Shown: piece by piece, positions 7,801-16,605 of the stretch | Layout of the letters: each line of letters starts with the position of its first letter | Numbering within the stretch: the stretch's first letter is position 1 | Source of the DNA: Aromatoleum buckelii | GTDB taxonomy: Bacteria > Pseudomonadota > Gammaproteobacteria > Burkholderiales > Rhodocyclaceae | Assembly: GCF_012910785.2 (NCBI RefSeq) | Contig: NZ_WTVH02000010.1 | Span: 1,736,001 to 1,800,000 of the forward strand | Length of the DNA stretch: 64,000 bases | Reading direction: 5' to 3' | Program-made: the position numbers and the translations under genes | Notes under the pieces: model-generated | Told to the model about the DNA's origin: nothing | Database searches by the model: none | Seen by the model: the letters and a program-made list of their open reading frames with translations, nothing else

Positions 7801-8023
7801 AAAGTTACCCGCGCACCGTGACTTGCGGTGCCCGCCAGGCAAATGCGGTGCGTCACCGAGCAGTCTCGCCAAACCCACTAACGGCGCGGGACTACGCCGG
7901 ACTTTTGAAAGTTCATTGGGCGTAACCCGACCGATGCCAGGGGCCTAGTCCAACCGGCCCCAACAGGCACTCCAGCGCCGCGCGAAACGTTGCGAGCAGT
8001 TCGCGGCATCGCGCGCCGGGCGA
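7801..8023. other. Intergenic stretch without recognisable gene
   Basis: About 220 bases between the end of the had/oah-like operon and the convergent antitoxin gene. Several GC-rich short inverted stretches are present but none with a clear T-run terminator, and no plausible coding frame is visible. Confidence 0.4.
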
Positions 8024-8269
8024 TCACACCGGCGCGTGCCGCCGTGCCACGTGCACTTGCAGGCCCAACGCGCGTGTCACCTTGAGGATGGTGGCAAAAC
8101 TCGGATTGCCCTCGCCGGAAAGGGCCTTGTACAAGCTCTCCCGCCCCAGGCCGGTGTCCTTGGCCAGCTGGGTCATGCCTTTGGAACGAGCAATATCGCC
8201 CAGCGCATTGGCGATGAAAGCCGCATCGTCTCCGGCCTCTTCCAGGCAAGCCTCGAGGTAGAGCGCCAT
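8024..8269 (-). CDS. Orphan HigA-like/XRE antitoxin (addiction module antidote family)
   Basis: 81 residues carrying the helix-turn-helix of the small antidote family (GMTQLAKDTGLGRESLYKALSGEGNPSFATILKV). The open frame continues upstream of ATG 8269 through residues resembling the normal N-terminus (RKWDTAEHLNTEEE), but no start codon is found there before a stop, so the natural start was probably lost. GAGGAGG lies immediately before ATG 8269. The partner toxin, normally adjacent in this family, is absent; the upstream side is a TPR remnant on the other strand. It is probably a leftover rather than a working module. Confidence 0.6.
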   Translation of the reverse strand: MALYLEACLEEAGDDAAFIANALGDIARSKGMTQLAKDTGLGRESLYKALSGEGNPSFATILKVTRALGLQVHVARRHAPV

Positions 8270-8309
8270 TTCCTCCTCGGTATTGAGGTGCTCGGCTGTG
8301 TCCCATTTG

Positions 8310-8543
8310 CGCAGTTTGAGTGCAACAATCGACCTGGCGCTGCCGCTCTTTCACAGGGCCATCGAGTGCGATCCCGAATTCGCGTCGGCCTACGCGATGG
8401 CAGCGTGGTCCCACTGCTGGCGGAAATTCAACGGCTGGATGACCGATCGCCCGCGGGAAATGGCCGAGGGCGTCCGACTGACCCGCCGCGCTGTCGAGTG
8501 GAGATTCTCGGATGCGCGCCGACAGCTTCACCTTAAATGCTAA
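8310..8543 (+). pseudogene. TPR-domain protein remnant
   Basis: In the + frame ending at TAA 8541-8543, about 60 residues (LALPLFHRAIECDPEFASAYAM and following) look like one and a half tetratricopeptide repeats of the kind found after nucleotide-cyclase or regulator domains. There is no start with a ribosome site and both flanks are unrelated, so it is a fragment. It overlaps the lost 5' end of the antitoxin gene, suggesting a rearrangement joint near 8300-8340. Confidence 0.45.
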
Positions 8544-8547
8544 CGGC

Positions 8548-8826
8548 TCAGCTCGTGAGAACCGCGGGTTTGGCGCGCTTGCGCACTGTTTTCGGGTCGC
8601 GGGTGACTGGGCGGTAGATTTCGACGCGGTCACCGTCTTCTAGCACCCTGTCGAGGGCAACGAGCTTGCCGAAGATTCCAACTTTCTGCCGCGCGAGGTC
8701 GATTTCGGGGAACTGGCCGGTGATTCCAGAGCTCAGGATTGCCTCGCCGACGGTGATGCCTTCGGGCAGGTCGAGCGTCAGCCAGACTTGGCGAACGGGG
8801 ATGGCGTAGGCGATACCGATTTTCAT
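8548..8826 (-). CDS. rnfH: RnfH-family ubiquitin-fold protein
   Basis: 92 residues beginning MKIGIAYA, with the beta-grasp pattern of the RnfH/YfjF family (TLDLPEGITVGEAI, then GIFGKLVALDRVLEDGDRVEIYRPV). The start is ATG 8826 with GAGGAG 9 bases upstream; an in-frame TTG at 8841 overlaps that site and is rejected. It is the last gene of the rnf operon, its start lying just after the rnfE stop. RnfH commonly accompanies rnf genes, but its biochemical role is not settled. Confidence 0.85.
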   Translation of the reverse strand: MKIGIAYAIPVRQVWLTLDLPEGITVGEAILSSGITGQFPEIDLARQKVGIFGKLVALDRVLEDGDRVEIYRPVTRDPKTVRKRAKPAVLTS

Positions 8827-8837
8827 TGGTAGTCTCC

Positions 8838-9512
8838 TCAAGCAACGCTGTGTGCGCCGGTCATCTGAATGCCCTTGCCGGCGCGAACGTCGAGCATGCG
8901 TTTGACGACCACCATCAATCCGGCAGTAAGAAATCCCCCCGGGGGCAGGATCATCATCAGGACGCCGGTGTTGGCGGGCAGCAGTCGCAGTTCCATGAAG
9001 TGAAAGGCCGGTCCGAGCAGCAGCGATGCGTCAGCAAACAGCGTGCCCGAGCCGATGATCTCGCGCACGGCGCCGATGGCGGTAAGCGCGAGGGTGAAGC
9101 CTAAACCCATAAAGATGCCGTCAAGTAGCGAGGGGAGAATTGGCTCTTTGGCGGCGAAGGCTTCGAGCCGGGCAAGCGGCAGGCAGTTGGAGACGATCAA
9201 GGGGATGAACAGGCCGAGCACCTTGTAGAGCTCGTGCAGCCAAGCGTTCATTGTGAGATCAACGATGGTCACCATGGCGGCGACGATCAGGATGTAAACC
9301 GGGATGCGCACCTCCTGGGTGATACGCTCGCGAAAGAGTGCGACGAGCAGGTTGGACGCCGCCATCACCGCCGCTGTCGCTAGGCCCATGCCGAGGCCAT
9401 TGGTGGCGCTGGTTGTCATGGCCATGGCGGGGCACATGCCGAGCAGCATGCACAGCACGCCGTTGTTGTCCCACAGGCCGTCGCGGGCGATTTGTCGGTA
9501 CGAGTGGGCCAT
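8838..9512 (-). CDS. rnfE: Rnf electron transport complex subunit E
   Basis: 224 residues of a polytopic inner-membrane protein of the RnfE/NqrD family (GLWDNNGVLCMLLGMCPAMA near the N-terminus, IPLIVSNCLPLARLEAFA in the middle). About six hydrophobic helices are visible. ATG 9512 overlaps the rnfG stop. With RnfA it forms the membrane core thought to hold an Fe-S centre between two half-membrane cysteine loops; NNGVLC and SNCLPLAR are the expected loops. Confidence 0.92.
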   Translation of the reverse strand: MAHSYRQIARDGLWDNNGVLCMLLGMCPAMAMTTSATNGLGMGLATAAVMAASNLLVALFRERITQEVRIPVYILIVAAMVTIVDLTMNAWLHELYKVLGLFIPLIVSNCLPLARLEAFAAKEPILPSLLDGIFMGLGFTLALTAIGAVREIIGSGTLFADASLLLGPAFHFMELRLLPANTGVLMMILPPGGFLTAGLMVVVKRMLDVRAGKGIQMTGAHSVA

Positions 9513-10111
9513 CAGTTCACCTCCATGAGCCGCGTCTTGTGGGTGGCAAAGAACTCCAGTCCCCCCCGCACCGCAGCGACAACGCCGCGCGGGGTGATGG
9601 TTGCGCCGGCAAACTGGTCGAAGCTGCCGCCATCCTTCTTCACCTTCCACCCGTCCGCTGCGGGGTTACCCAGCGCACGGCCGGCGAAATGCAGGATCCA
9701 GTCGCCCTTCTTGACCTCGATCTTGTCTCCGAGGCCTGGCGTTTCCTTGTGAGCGATGGCGCGCACGCCAAGGATCTGGCCGTTCGCGTCGACGCCCAGC
9801 ATCAGGCGGATTTCACCCGCGTAGCCCGAGCCGCGAATCTCGTAGGCGACGCCAGTCACCTGGCCGTCCCGGAGTGCGCGATAGACGGTGATCTCCTTGT
9901 CGTGCGGGCCCGGCAGGGTTACTGCGTCCTCGATCGGATTATTGTCATGGAGGCCTTCGGGCAGCACCTGCGCGAGCGAATTCAGTTTGTCTTCCAGGGC
10001 GCGATCGGCAATCGGTTCGGTGGTGACGCGGTCGGTGACCGCGAGGACAAACCCGAAGCCGAGGCAGAATGTGCCGAGGATCAGCGCATGAACGTAGGTG
10101 CGCGGTTTCAT
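9512..10111 (-). CDS. rnfG: Rnf complex subunit G (covalent FMN protein)
   Basis: 199 residues with one N-terminal membrane anchor (ALILGTFCLGFGFVLAVT) and a periplasmic FMN-binding domain. ETPGLGDK and FAGATITPRGVV mark the flavin site; in RnfG/NqrC the FMN is linked by a phosphoester to a threonine of the (S/A)GAT-x-(S/T) motif, present here as AGATIT. ATG 10111 overlaps the end of rnfD by four bases. Confidence 0.92.
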   Translation of the reverse strand: MKPRTYVHALILGTFCLGFGFVLAVTDRVTTEPIADRALEDKLNSLAQVLPEGLHDNNPIEDAVTLPGPHDKEITVYRALRDGQVTGVAYEIRGSGYAGEIRLMLGVDANGQILGVRAIAHKETPGLGDKIEVKKGDWILHFAGRALGNPAADGWKVKKDGGSFDQFAGATITPRGVVAAVRGGLEFFATHKTRLMEVN

Positions 10112-11184
10112 GCATCCTCCTTCAGCGGTAGCGGCTGGCCATCGCGGCCGCGGCCGAACAGGCGCGGCCGGGTGTACTGGTCGATGATCGGGGCCAGTGC
10201 ATTCATTAGCAATACGGCGAAAGCCATACCTTCGGGATAGCCGGCGAAGGTCCGAATGACCCAGGCGAGGACGCCGCAACCAATGCCGAAGATGAGCTGG
10301 CCGGTCTTAGAGACGGGGGAGGTGACGTAATCGGTGGCGATGAAGAAGGCGCCGAGAAAGCTCGCGCCCGAGAACATGTGGAAACTGCCGTCGGCGAAGC
10401 GCGCCGGGTTCACGGCGTGGAATAGCGTTCCCAGCAGGAACAAGCTGCCGAGCACGGTGGCCGGGATATGCCAGGAGATGACGCGTCGCGCCATCAGATA
10501 CATGCCACCCAGCAGAATCAGGACGGCCGAGGTTTCGCCGAAGCTGCCGGCGCGCAGGCCCAAGGCCATGTCAATGAGGCCCGGCACTTGGGGCATCGAC
10601 TGCGTCACCGAGATGCCCCGCGACAATTCGGTCTTGACGTGGCCCAACGCCGTGGCAGCGCTAACTGCGTCTACGCTGTATTCGCCGAAAGTAATCGCCG
10701 CTGCCTCGGCCAAGCCCGGCGCGCCGGCGGAGAACAGCGGCTGTGGGCTGACCCATGCCGTCATCACAACAGGGAAGGATACCAGCAGCGCGACGCGAGC
10801 AACCATTGCCGGGTTGAACACGTTCTGGCCGAGGCCGCCAAAGGCGTGCTTGGCCAGCGCGATTGCGAAGACCGCGCCGAGTACGCCGATCCACCATGGC
10901 GCCCAGGGTGGCAGGCTCATTGCCAGTAACCATCCGGTAAGCACTCCCGAGCCGTCGGCGAGTCCAGCCTGAACCTTGCGCCCGGCGAGCACGAGGCAGA
11001 CCGCCTCGATGGTAATGCAGCTGGCGACGGTGACGACGAACAGCAGGATCGCCGGCCAACCGAAGAGATACGCATTGAACAGTGTGGCCGGCGAGAGCGC
11101 CAGCAACACTGTCAGCATCGTCTGCTGGACGCTGTTCGGCGCGTGGGTGAACGGCCCACTTTTGTCAGGGAGCGGCGGATTCAT
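10108..11184 (-). CDS. rnfD: Rnf complex subunit D
   Basis: 358 residues, nine or ten hydrophobic helices, RnfD/NqrB family. The flavin attachment region VSAATALGHVKT corresponds to the SGAT(P/A)L motif that carries covalent FMN. ATG 11184 overlaps the rnfC stop. A much longer upstream frame runs inside rnfC and is a shadow. RnfD is the main ion- and electron-translocating membrane subunit. Confidence 0.92.
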   Translation of the reverse strand: MNPPLPDKSGPFTHAPNSVQQTMLTVLLALSPATLFNAYLFGWPAILLFVVTVASCITIEAVCLVLAGRKVQAGLADGSGVLTGWLLAMSLPPWAPWWIGVLGAVFAIALAKHAFGGLGQNVFNPAMVARVALLVSFPVVMTAWVSPQPLFSAGAPGLAEAAAITFGEYSVDAVSAATALGHVKTELSRGISVTQSMPQVPGLIDMALGLRAGSFGETSAVLILLGGMYLMARRVISWHIPATVLGSLFLLGTLFHAVNPARFADGSFHMFSGASFLGAFFIATDYVTSPVSKTGQLIFGIGCGVLAWVIRTFAGYPEGMAFAVLLMNALAPIIDQYTRPRLFGRGRDGQPLPLKEDA

Positions 11185-12644
11185 TCGACGACCTCCGTGG
11201 CCTGAAGTCGGGGCTGCGATGTCTTGCGTGCAGCTGCTACTGCCTGACTGGCTGCTACGGCCTTTTCCTGGCGGAGGTTGTGCGCCTCGACCAGAGTACG
11301 CGTACGCTCGATCTTGCGCTGGGCGAGCGCTTCGGCATTGAGTCGGCCTTTGGCGTAGTTGAAATACTGGACCAGTGGCAGGTGCGATGGGCAGGCCCAA
11401 GCGCAGCTGCCGCAAGCCATGCAGTCCATGACGCCGAGCTTGCCAGCGACATCGATCCGGTCCCTCCGTATAAGGGCGGCTAACTCGACCGGTGAAAGCC
11501 CGCAGGGGCAAACGCTGATGCAGCTGCCGCAGCGGATGCAGGGACTTGCCGGCTGTTCGCCGACCTCCTCGGCAGTGAGTGCGAGGATTCCGGTGGTGCC
11601 CTTTACGACTGGCACGTCGAGGCTCGCCAGCGGTTCGCCCATCATCGGTCCGCCATTGACCAGGCGCCGCGGCGGGGTGGAAAAACCGCCGCAAAAGTCG
11701 ACTAGCGAGCCAACCGGGGCGCCGATCGGTGCCTCGATATTATTCGGCGCACGCATAGCACCACCACTCACCGTCACCACCCGATGGGTGAGTGGTCGGC
11801 CATGGCGGATCGCCTGCTGCACGGCGCGGGCGGTAGCGACGTTATGGACAACGACGCCTACGTCGGCGGTGCGCTTCGCCGCAGGTGTCTCGCGGCCGGT
11901 GAGCGCCAGCACCAAGTGATGCGCTGAGCCTGTCGGGTATTGCACCGGAACGGCGATGACAGAAACTTCAGCAAAGTGCTCGGCGGCGCGGGTCATGCTT
12001 TCTATGGCTTGCGGCTTGTTGGCCTCGACGGCGACGATGACTCGCGGCACGCCAAGCGCATGAGCCATCAGGCGTGCGCCGTCGATGATCTCTTTGGCAC
12101 GCTCGCGCATCAGCCGGTCGTCGCAAGTCAGGTAGGGCTCGCATTCAGCGCCGTTGATCAGCAGGATCTCGAGCCGGTGCTGGCGACCGAGGCCGAGCTT
12201 GACCGCTGAGGGAAAGGCTGCGCCGCCCAAACCGACGATTCCGGCTTGCGCGACGCGCTCGCAGATTGCCGCCGGTAGGGCGTCGAAGGGCTCGGCGATC
12301 GGATCGGGCAGGCTCGCCCATTCGTCCTTGCCGTCGGGGACGAGGATAATCGTCGCTTGGGCGAGGCCTGATGGATGCGGCGCCGTGAGCGGACTCACCG
12401 CTTCGATGACGCCTGAAGTCGGGGCGTGCTTTGGCGCCGAGACTACGCCTTGGCTGCGGGCGATCAATTGGCCTTTCCTGACCCGGTCGCCGGCCTCAAC
12501 GAGCGCTTCGGCCGGGGCACCGATGTGCTGTTGGAGTGGAATGAAGAGCCGCTCCGGCAAGGGCATGGCGACGATCGGACGCTCGCTCGTGAGGTCCTTG
12601 CGGTAATTTGGGTGGACGCCGCCGCGGATTGAGTAGAATTTCAT
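11181..12644 (-). CDS. rnfC: Rnf complex subunit C (NADH-binding, 2x[4Fe-4S])
   Basis: 487 residues. The N-terminus GGVHPNYRKDLT and the GLGGAAFPSAVKL segment (about 140-155) match the NADH/FMN-binding part shared with complex I 51-kDa subunits. Two ferredoxin-type clusters, CIRCGSCISVCP and CMACGSCAWACP, lie at about 370-425. An Ala/Gln-rich tail is present but short compared with gammaproteobacterial RnfC. It exchanges electrons between NAD(H) and RnfB. Confidence 0.94.
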   Translation of the reverse strand: MKFYSIRGGVHPNYRKDLTSERPIVAMPLPERLFIPLQQHIGAPAEALVEAGDRVRKGQLIARSQGVVSAPKHAPTSGVIEAVSPLTAPHPSGLAQATIILVPDGKDEWASLPDPIAEPFDALPAAICERVAQAGIVGLGGAAFPSAVKLGLGRQHRLEILLINGAECEPYLTCDDRLMRERAKEIIDGARLMAHALGVPRVIVAVEANKPQAIESMTRAAEHFAEVSVIAVPVQYPTGSAHHLVLALTGRETPAAKRTADVGVVVHNVATARAVQQAIRHGRPLTHRVVTVSGGAMRAPNNIEAPIGAPVGSLVDFCGGFSTPPRRLVNGGPMMGEPLASLDVPVVKGTTGILALTAEEVGEQPASPCIRCGSCISVCPCGLSPVELAALIRRDRIDVAGKLGVMDCMACGSCAWACPSHLPLVQYFNYAKGRLNAEALAQRKIERTRTLVEAHNLRQEKAVAASQAVAAARKTSQPRLQATEVVE

Positions 12645-12659
12645 GGCTGAGGGCTCCGG

Positions 12660-13190
12660 CTAGTGGGAGATGTCGGGTTTCGGCCAGTGCCAGAGGGCGA
12701 TCGTTTGCGGCAGCGGGCGCATCACGATGCCTTCTGTGGGGCAGACCAGCGCACATTTGCCGCAGCCATGGCAGGCCTCAGCGATCACGGTATGCATCAG
12801 CTTGTTGGCGCCGAGGATTGCGTCTACCGAGCATTCCTTCAAGCAACGTGTGCAGCCGATGCACAAGTCTTCGTCAATGTAGGCAAACTCGGCTGCTTTT
12901 TCCGTATGCTCCGAAAGGTCGGCACTGATGCCGAGCTTTTTCGCCAGCGCCTCGGCGACTGCCTTGCCGCCCGGCGGGCACAGGGTTACTGGCGCTTCGC
13001 CGCGGGCCAGTGCCGCAGCTGCTTGGGCACAGCCGACGTGTCCGCATTGGCCGCACTGTGAGCCGGGAAGCATGGCTTTGAGCTCCTCTTCGAGCGGGTC
13101 TTCTTCGACAGCGAGAAAACGCGCAGCCGTTCCAAGCAGGCCGCCGAGGGCGACTCCCATAATCGTGAGACTGCCGACGTCGATCAACAT
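12660..13190 (-). CDS. rnfB: Rnf complex subunit B (ferredoxin-like)
   Basis: 176 residues: one N-terminal helix, a four-cysteine domain (GSQCGQCGHVGC and a later C), then two [4Fe-4S] motifs, CIGCTRCLKECS and CHGCGKCALVCP. RnfB is the presumed docking site for soluble ferredoxin. Next to benzoyl-CoA pathway genes, the likely job is NADH-driven, ion-gradient-powered reduction of ferredoxin, or the reverse. Confidence 0.94.
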   Translation of the reverse strand: MLIDVGSLTIMGVALGGLLGTAARFLAVEEDPLEEELKAMLPGSQCGQCGHVGCAQAAAALARGEAPVTLCPPGGKAVAEALAKKLGISADLSEHTEKAAEFAYIDEDLCIGCTRCLKECSVDAILGANKLMHTVIAEACHGCGKCALVCPTEGIVMRPLPQTIALWHWPKPDISH

Positions 13191-13206
13191 GGTCGTTCTC
13201 CATTCC

Positions 13207-13788
13207 TTAGTTCGTGCTCATGCCAGAGAAGCCCATGAAGGCCAGCGCCAGCAGGCTCGCGGCGATGAAGCCTACCGGCGGGCCTGCGAACAGGCGCGGC
13301 ACCTCCGCCAGCGCAAGACGTTCGCGTAGCCCCGCGAAGATGACCATGACAAGGCTGTAGCCAAGTGACGACGCAAAGGCGAATAGGGCACTGGACAGGA
13401 AATTCATGCGCCCTTCGACCAGTAGCAACGCGACGCCGAGGACCGCGCAGTTCGTCGTGATCAGCGGCAGGTAGATGCCCAGCATCTGGAACAGCGGGGG
13501 CGACACCTTGCGCACCGTCATCTCGGTGAATTGCACCGCAGCCGCAATGACAAGGATAAAGGTCACGGTGCGCAAGTAGCCGAGGCCGTAGGGCTGCAGC
13601 AGCCAGACCTCCACCGCCCAGTCGATCATCGACGACACAGTGATGACGAAAGTCGTTGCCATTCCCATGCCGACCGCCGTATCGACGCGGGTCGTGACGC
13701 CCATGAACGAGCACAAACCGAGGAATCGGGCGAGAATGACGTTATTAACAAGTGCTGCGCTGACAAACAGAAGAGCGTATTCCTGCAT
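13207..13788 (-). CDS. rnfA: Rnf complex subunit A
   Basis: 193 residues, six membrane helices, RnfA/NqrE family ([34 protein letters not shown]). The conserved cysteines of the NN-x-(I/V)-L and TNCA loops are present. I use ATG 13788 ([16 protein letters not shown]); the extra upstream frame is inside rseC. Confidence 0.93.
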   Translation of the reverse strand: MQEYALLFVSAALVNNVILARFLGLCSFMGVTTRVDTAVGMGMATTFVITVSSMIDWAVEVWLLQPYGLGYLRTVTFILVIAAAVQFTEMTVRKVSPPLFQMLGIYLPLITTNCAVLGVALLLVEGRMNFLSSALFAFASSLGYSLVMVIFAGLRERLALAEVPRLFAGPPVGFIAASLLALAFMGFSGMSTN

Positions 13789-13798
13789 GGTTTCTACC

Positions 13799-14356
13799 TC
13801 ACTCGGGACGAAAGTCCGGCGGGGGGCCGGCACGGCGCAGCAGGCGCGGGGCGATTTCCCCGTGAGCATTGAGGCGCTGGGCGATGAGGCGGGCAATGCC
13901 AAGACCAATCGCAAGGCCGAGCGCACAGGCAGCGACGGTGATGCCGTCGTTTTGCGCACTCGCTTGGGCAGCAGCCCCAGCGGCGAATGTCGTTACCAAT
14001 GGCATCGCATAGGCGGTCATACTCGCCTTTACGAGTGCATCCTCACGCACACCGACGACCACGCGTTCGCCGATGCGAAGTTCACCACCGTCCGCCAGAG
14101 GGAAACGGCGCGCCTCGAGGCGGCTTGCCAGCGTCCCGATCCCCTTAGTGCCACATTTCGCAGTCCCTGCGCAGCCGCCACAACTGTCGGTCTGTTCGGG
14201 CTCCAGCCAAGCGACGCCCCGTTCTAGAGCGACTACGTGCGCGATACCTTCGATCAGCGTAGCGTCGTCTTGCGGGCAGTGGATAGCGATGTCCGTAGTG
14301 CTCAGACGTCCACCGCCAGAGCAACATCCGCGGGCATACCTAGCTGTATTCATCAT
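13799..14356 (-). CDS. rseC: RseC/MucC-family protein, first gene of the rnf operon
   Basis: 185 residues with the RseC pattern: [28 protein letters not shown] near residues 35-62, a second cysteine pair, then two membrane helices (about 115-160). RseC homologues often stand beside rnf genes and are thought to be involved in Fe-S handling or redox protein assembly rather than only sigma-E signalling. The start may be ATG 14356 or 14353. A promoter with the shared ATAC-N10-GTTT element lies 70-100 bases upstream. Confidence 0.85.
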   Translation of the reverse strand: MMNTARYARGCCSGGGRLSTTDIAIHCPQDDATLIEGIAHVVALERGVAWLEPEQTDSCGGCAGTAKCGTKGIGTLASRLEARRFPLADGGELRIGERVVVGVREDALVKASMTAYAMPLVTTFAAGAAAQASAQNDGITVAACALGLAIGLGIARLIAQRLNAHGEIAPRLLRRAGPPPDFRPE

Positions 14357-14423
14357 CGAAGTTGGTCGCTTAGGGTTTGTTTGAGGTACGGCGGCAAATC
14401 TTACGCCGTAGCACTCTTTTTAC

Positions 14424-14453
14424 ATACTATACGTCCGGTTTCTTTCGTGTCAA
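14424..14453 (-). promoter_or_regulatory. Promoter of rseC-rnf operon with ATAC-N10-GTTT operator-like element
   Basis: On the minus strand TTGACA (14448-14453) and TAGTAT (14424-14429) are spaced 18 bases apart. Overlapping the -10 is ATAC-N10-GTTT (14424-14441). The inner sequence AAACCGGACG-TA-TAGTAT nearly matches elements at 35571 and 62139. ATAC-N10-GTAT is, as I recall, the operator of the TetR-type regulator MbdR of Azoarcus; the link to a regulator here is inference. Confidence 0.6.
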
Positions 14454-14692
14454 CAATCAGGCCTACAACTTCAAGAGCAACCTTCTGCCCCACTTAATGA
14501 ACCACTGATTTACTCCGCCGTCACTGTCGCGGCGACGGGATGCGTTAGAGAAAATGGCAGCTGTTGTCGAAAGACGAGAACACATCCTATGCACATCTCG
14601 GCAACACGAGTTTGCCGGCACTGCGCAGAATACTCGCTCGTGTACTGCGGAACTTGGGCTACCCGTCGTTGCGGTGCTCGGCGGAAACGAGG
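14454..14692. other. Intergenic stretch between rnf and etf operons
   Basis: About 240 bases between the rnf promoter and the etfA terminator. Short open frames on both strands have no recognisable product or ribosome site, and I see no gene here. Confidence 0.4.
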
Positions 14693-14731
14693 AAAAAAGT
14701 CCGGCTCGCGATTGTGGGTGGCGAGCCGGAC
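14693..14731 (-). terminator. Rho-independent terminator after etfA
   Basis: The perfect 11-base stem GTCCGGCTCGC (14699-14709) pairs with GCGAGCCGGAC (14721-14731) around an 11-base loop. On the minus strand it is followed by TTTTTT, and it lies 70 bases beyond the etfA stop. It is a textbook intrinsic terminator for the etfBA transcript. Confidence 0.9.
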
Positions 14732-14800
14732 CAACTCCGATGGCACGGAGGGAGAGAGGGAGTTGGCGCCGCTGAAGCCAGTCGACAGGAACGCGCGCCG

Positions 14801-15736
14801 TCAGACGGCGAGCACGCCGGTGAGATCCGGAACCGCGTCGATGAGATCGCCGACAAGCCCGTAGTCGGCGATCTGGAAAATCGGCGCCTCAGGGTCCTTG
14901 TTGATCGCGACGATGACCTTCGAGTCCTTCATGCCAGCAAGATGCTGAATTGCGCCCGATACTCCGACCGCAATGTAGAGCTGCGGCGCGACGATCTTGC
15001 CAGTCTGGCCGACTTGGTAGTCATTCGGCGCGAAGCCCGCATCGACCGCGGCGCGCGAGGCGCCGAGCGCCGCCCCAAGCTTGTCGGCGAGGGGCTCGAG
15101 AAGACCACGGTAATTCTCGCGGCTACCCAGCCCCCGACCGCCCGACACGATGATCTTCGCCGCGCCGAGTTCGGGGCGCGCGCTCTTTGTAAGTTCGCGG
15201 CCGACCAACGCGGTGAGGCCCAGGTCGGGGCCGGGGGCGAGCGCTTCGACAGCCGCATTACCGCCCTGCCCCGCCGCTTCGAACGCCGTCATGCGGATCG
15301 TCAGCACTTTCACCTTGTCGGCGCTCTTGACGGTCGCGATCGCATTGCCCGCGTAGATCGGGCGCACGAAGGTATCGGCCGACTCGACCGCGACGACGTC
15401 CGAGATCTGCGCGACGTCGAGCAGCGCGGCGAGGCGCGGCAGCACGTTCGTGCCAAACGTGGTGCCCGACGCGACGATGTGCGAGTAGTCGGTGGCGACC
15501 TGCATGACAAGCGCGGCGACGTTCTCGGCGGTCTGCGCGTCGTAGTGCGCTGCATCCGCCACGCACACTTTCGCCACGCCGGCGACTTTCGCGGCAGCTT
15601 CGGCTGCCGAGTCGCAGCCTGCGCCCGCGACCAGCACATGTACGTCGCCGCCGAGCTTCGTAGCCGCCGTCACGGCGTTCAGCGTGGCAGCCTTGATCGA
15701 CTGATTGTTGTGTTCAGCAATAACCAGAATCGCCAT
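14801..15736 (-). CDS. etfA: Electron transfer flavoprotein alpha subunit
   Basis: 311 residues. The N-terminal domain begins [11 protein letters not shown]; the C-terminal FAD domain shows GGRGLGS (about 197), [11 protein letters not shown] (about 245), [12 protein letters not shown] (about 258) and the final [19 protein letters not shown]. It forms the heterodimer with EtfB encoded immediately upstream and takes electrons from the acyl-CoA dehydrogenases encoded at 17433, 18456 and 21391. The etfB stop is one base from this start. Confidence 0.95.
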   Translation of the reverse strand: MAILVIAEHNNQSIKAATLNAVTAATKLGGDVHVLVAGAGCDSAAEAAAKVAGVAKVCVADAAHYDAQTAENVAALVMQVATDYSHIVASGTTFGTNVLPRLAALLDVAQISDVVAVESADTFVRPIYAGNAIATVKSADKVKVLTIRMTAFEAAGQGGNAAVEALAPGPDLGLTALVGRELTKSARPELGAAKIIVSGGRGLGSRENYRGLLEPLADKLGAALGASRAAVDAGFAPNDYQVGQTGKIVAPQLYIAVGVSGAIQHLAGMKDSKVIVAINKDPEAPIFQIADYGLVGDLIDAVPDLTGVLAV

Positions 15737-15737
15737 G

Positions 15738-16487
15738 TCAGATCACCTTCGCTTCGTTTTTGAGCTTGTCGACGAGCTGCGCGACGTCGGCAACACGCAC
15801 GCCGGCGCTTCTCTTGATTGGCTCGGCGACCTTCAGCGTCGTTAGACGCGGTGCTACGTCCACCCCGAGGTCAGAGGGTTTCACGATCTCGAGCGGCTTC
15901 TTCTTCGCCTTCATGATGTTCGGGAGCGTCGCGTACCGCGGCTCGTTCAGACGCAGGTCGGTCGTCACGACCCCGGGCAGATTGATGTCGAGGGTCTCGA
16001 GGCCGCCGTCGATTTCGCGCGTGACCGTCGCCCGGCCGTCGCCGACGACGAGCTTCGATGCGAACGTCGCCTGCGACCAGCCCATCAGCGCCGCCAGCAT
16101 CTGGCCGGTCTGGTTCGCGTCGTCGTCGACCGCCTGCTTGCCGCAGATCACGAGCTGCGGGGTTTCCTTGACACACAAGGCCTTGAGGAGCTTCGCCACC
16201 GCCAGCGGCTGCAGCTCGCCGTCAGTCTCGATGAGGATGCCGCGGTCCGCCCCGATTGCCAGCGCCGCGCGCAGCGTCTCCTGACATGCCGCGCTCCCGC
16301 AGCTAACCGCCACCACCTCGCTCGCCCCGTCGGCTTCCTTTAGGCGCACGGCCTCCTCGATAGCGATCTCGTCGAACGGGTTCATCGACATCTTCAAGTT
16401 CGCGATATCCACGCCCGTGCCATCACTCTTGACGCGCACCTTGACGTTAAAATCGACGACACGTTTCACGGGTACCAGGATCTTCAT
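15738..16487 (-). CDS. etfB: Electron transfer flavoprotein beta subunit
   Basis: 249 residues starting [20 protein letters not shown], with the AMP/nucleotide-binding segment [17 protein letters not shown] (about 125-141) and the EtfB signature [22 protein letters not shown] 16487 is chosen by family length; the frame extends upstream without similarity. It is the first gene of the two-gene etfBA unit. Confidence 0.95.
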   Translation of the reverse strand: MKILVPVKRVVDFNVKVRVKSDGTGVDIANLKMSMNPFDEIAIEEAVRLKEADGASEVVAVSCGSAACQETLRAALAIGADRGILIETDGELQPLAVAKLLKALCVKETPQLVICGKQAVDDDANQTGQMLAALMGWSQATFASKLVVGDGRATVTREIDGGLETLDINLPGVVTTDLRLNEPRYATLPNIMKAKKKPLEIVKPSDLGVDVAPRLTTLKVAEPIKRSAGVRVADVAQLVDKLKNEAKVI

Positions 16488-16605
16488 AGCGTTAGCTCCG
16501 CTGTCCGGTAGAAACAAATCGAACTCCAGCTTCAAGCGCTCGTGGTCCGTTTTGGGCTTGCGCGCTTCATTGAGCTGCGCCGCCGCTTCTTTATCGAAGG
16601 GTTCC

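Noticed and set aside
10108-11694. Apparent 528-residue RnfD with long N-terminal extension
   Set aside because: The extra residues lie inside rnfC in another frame and have no similarity; the family start is at 11184.
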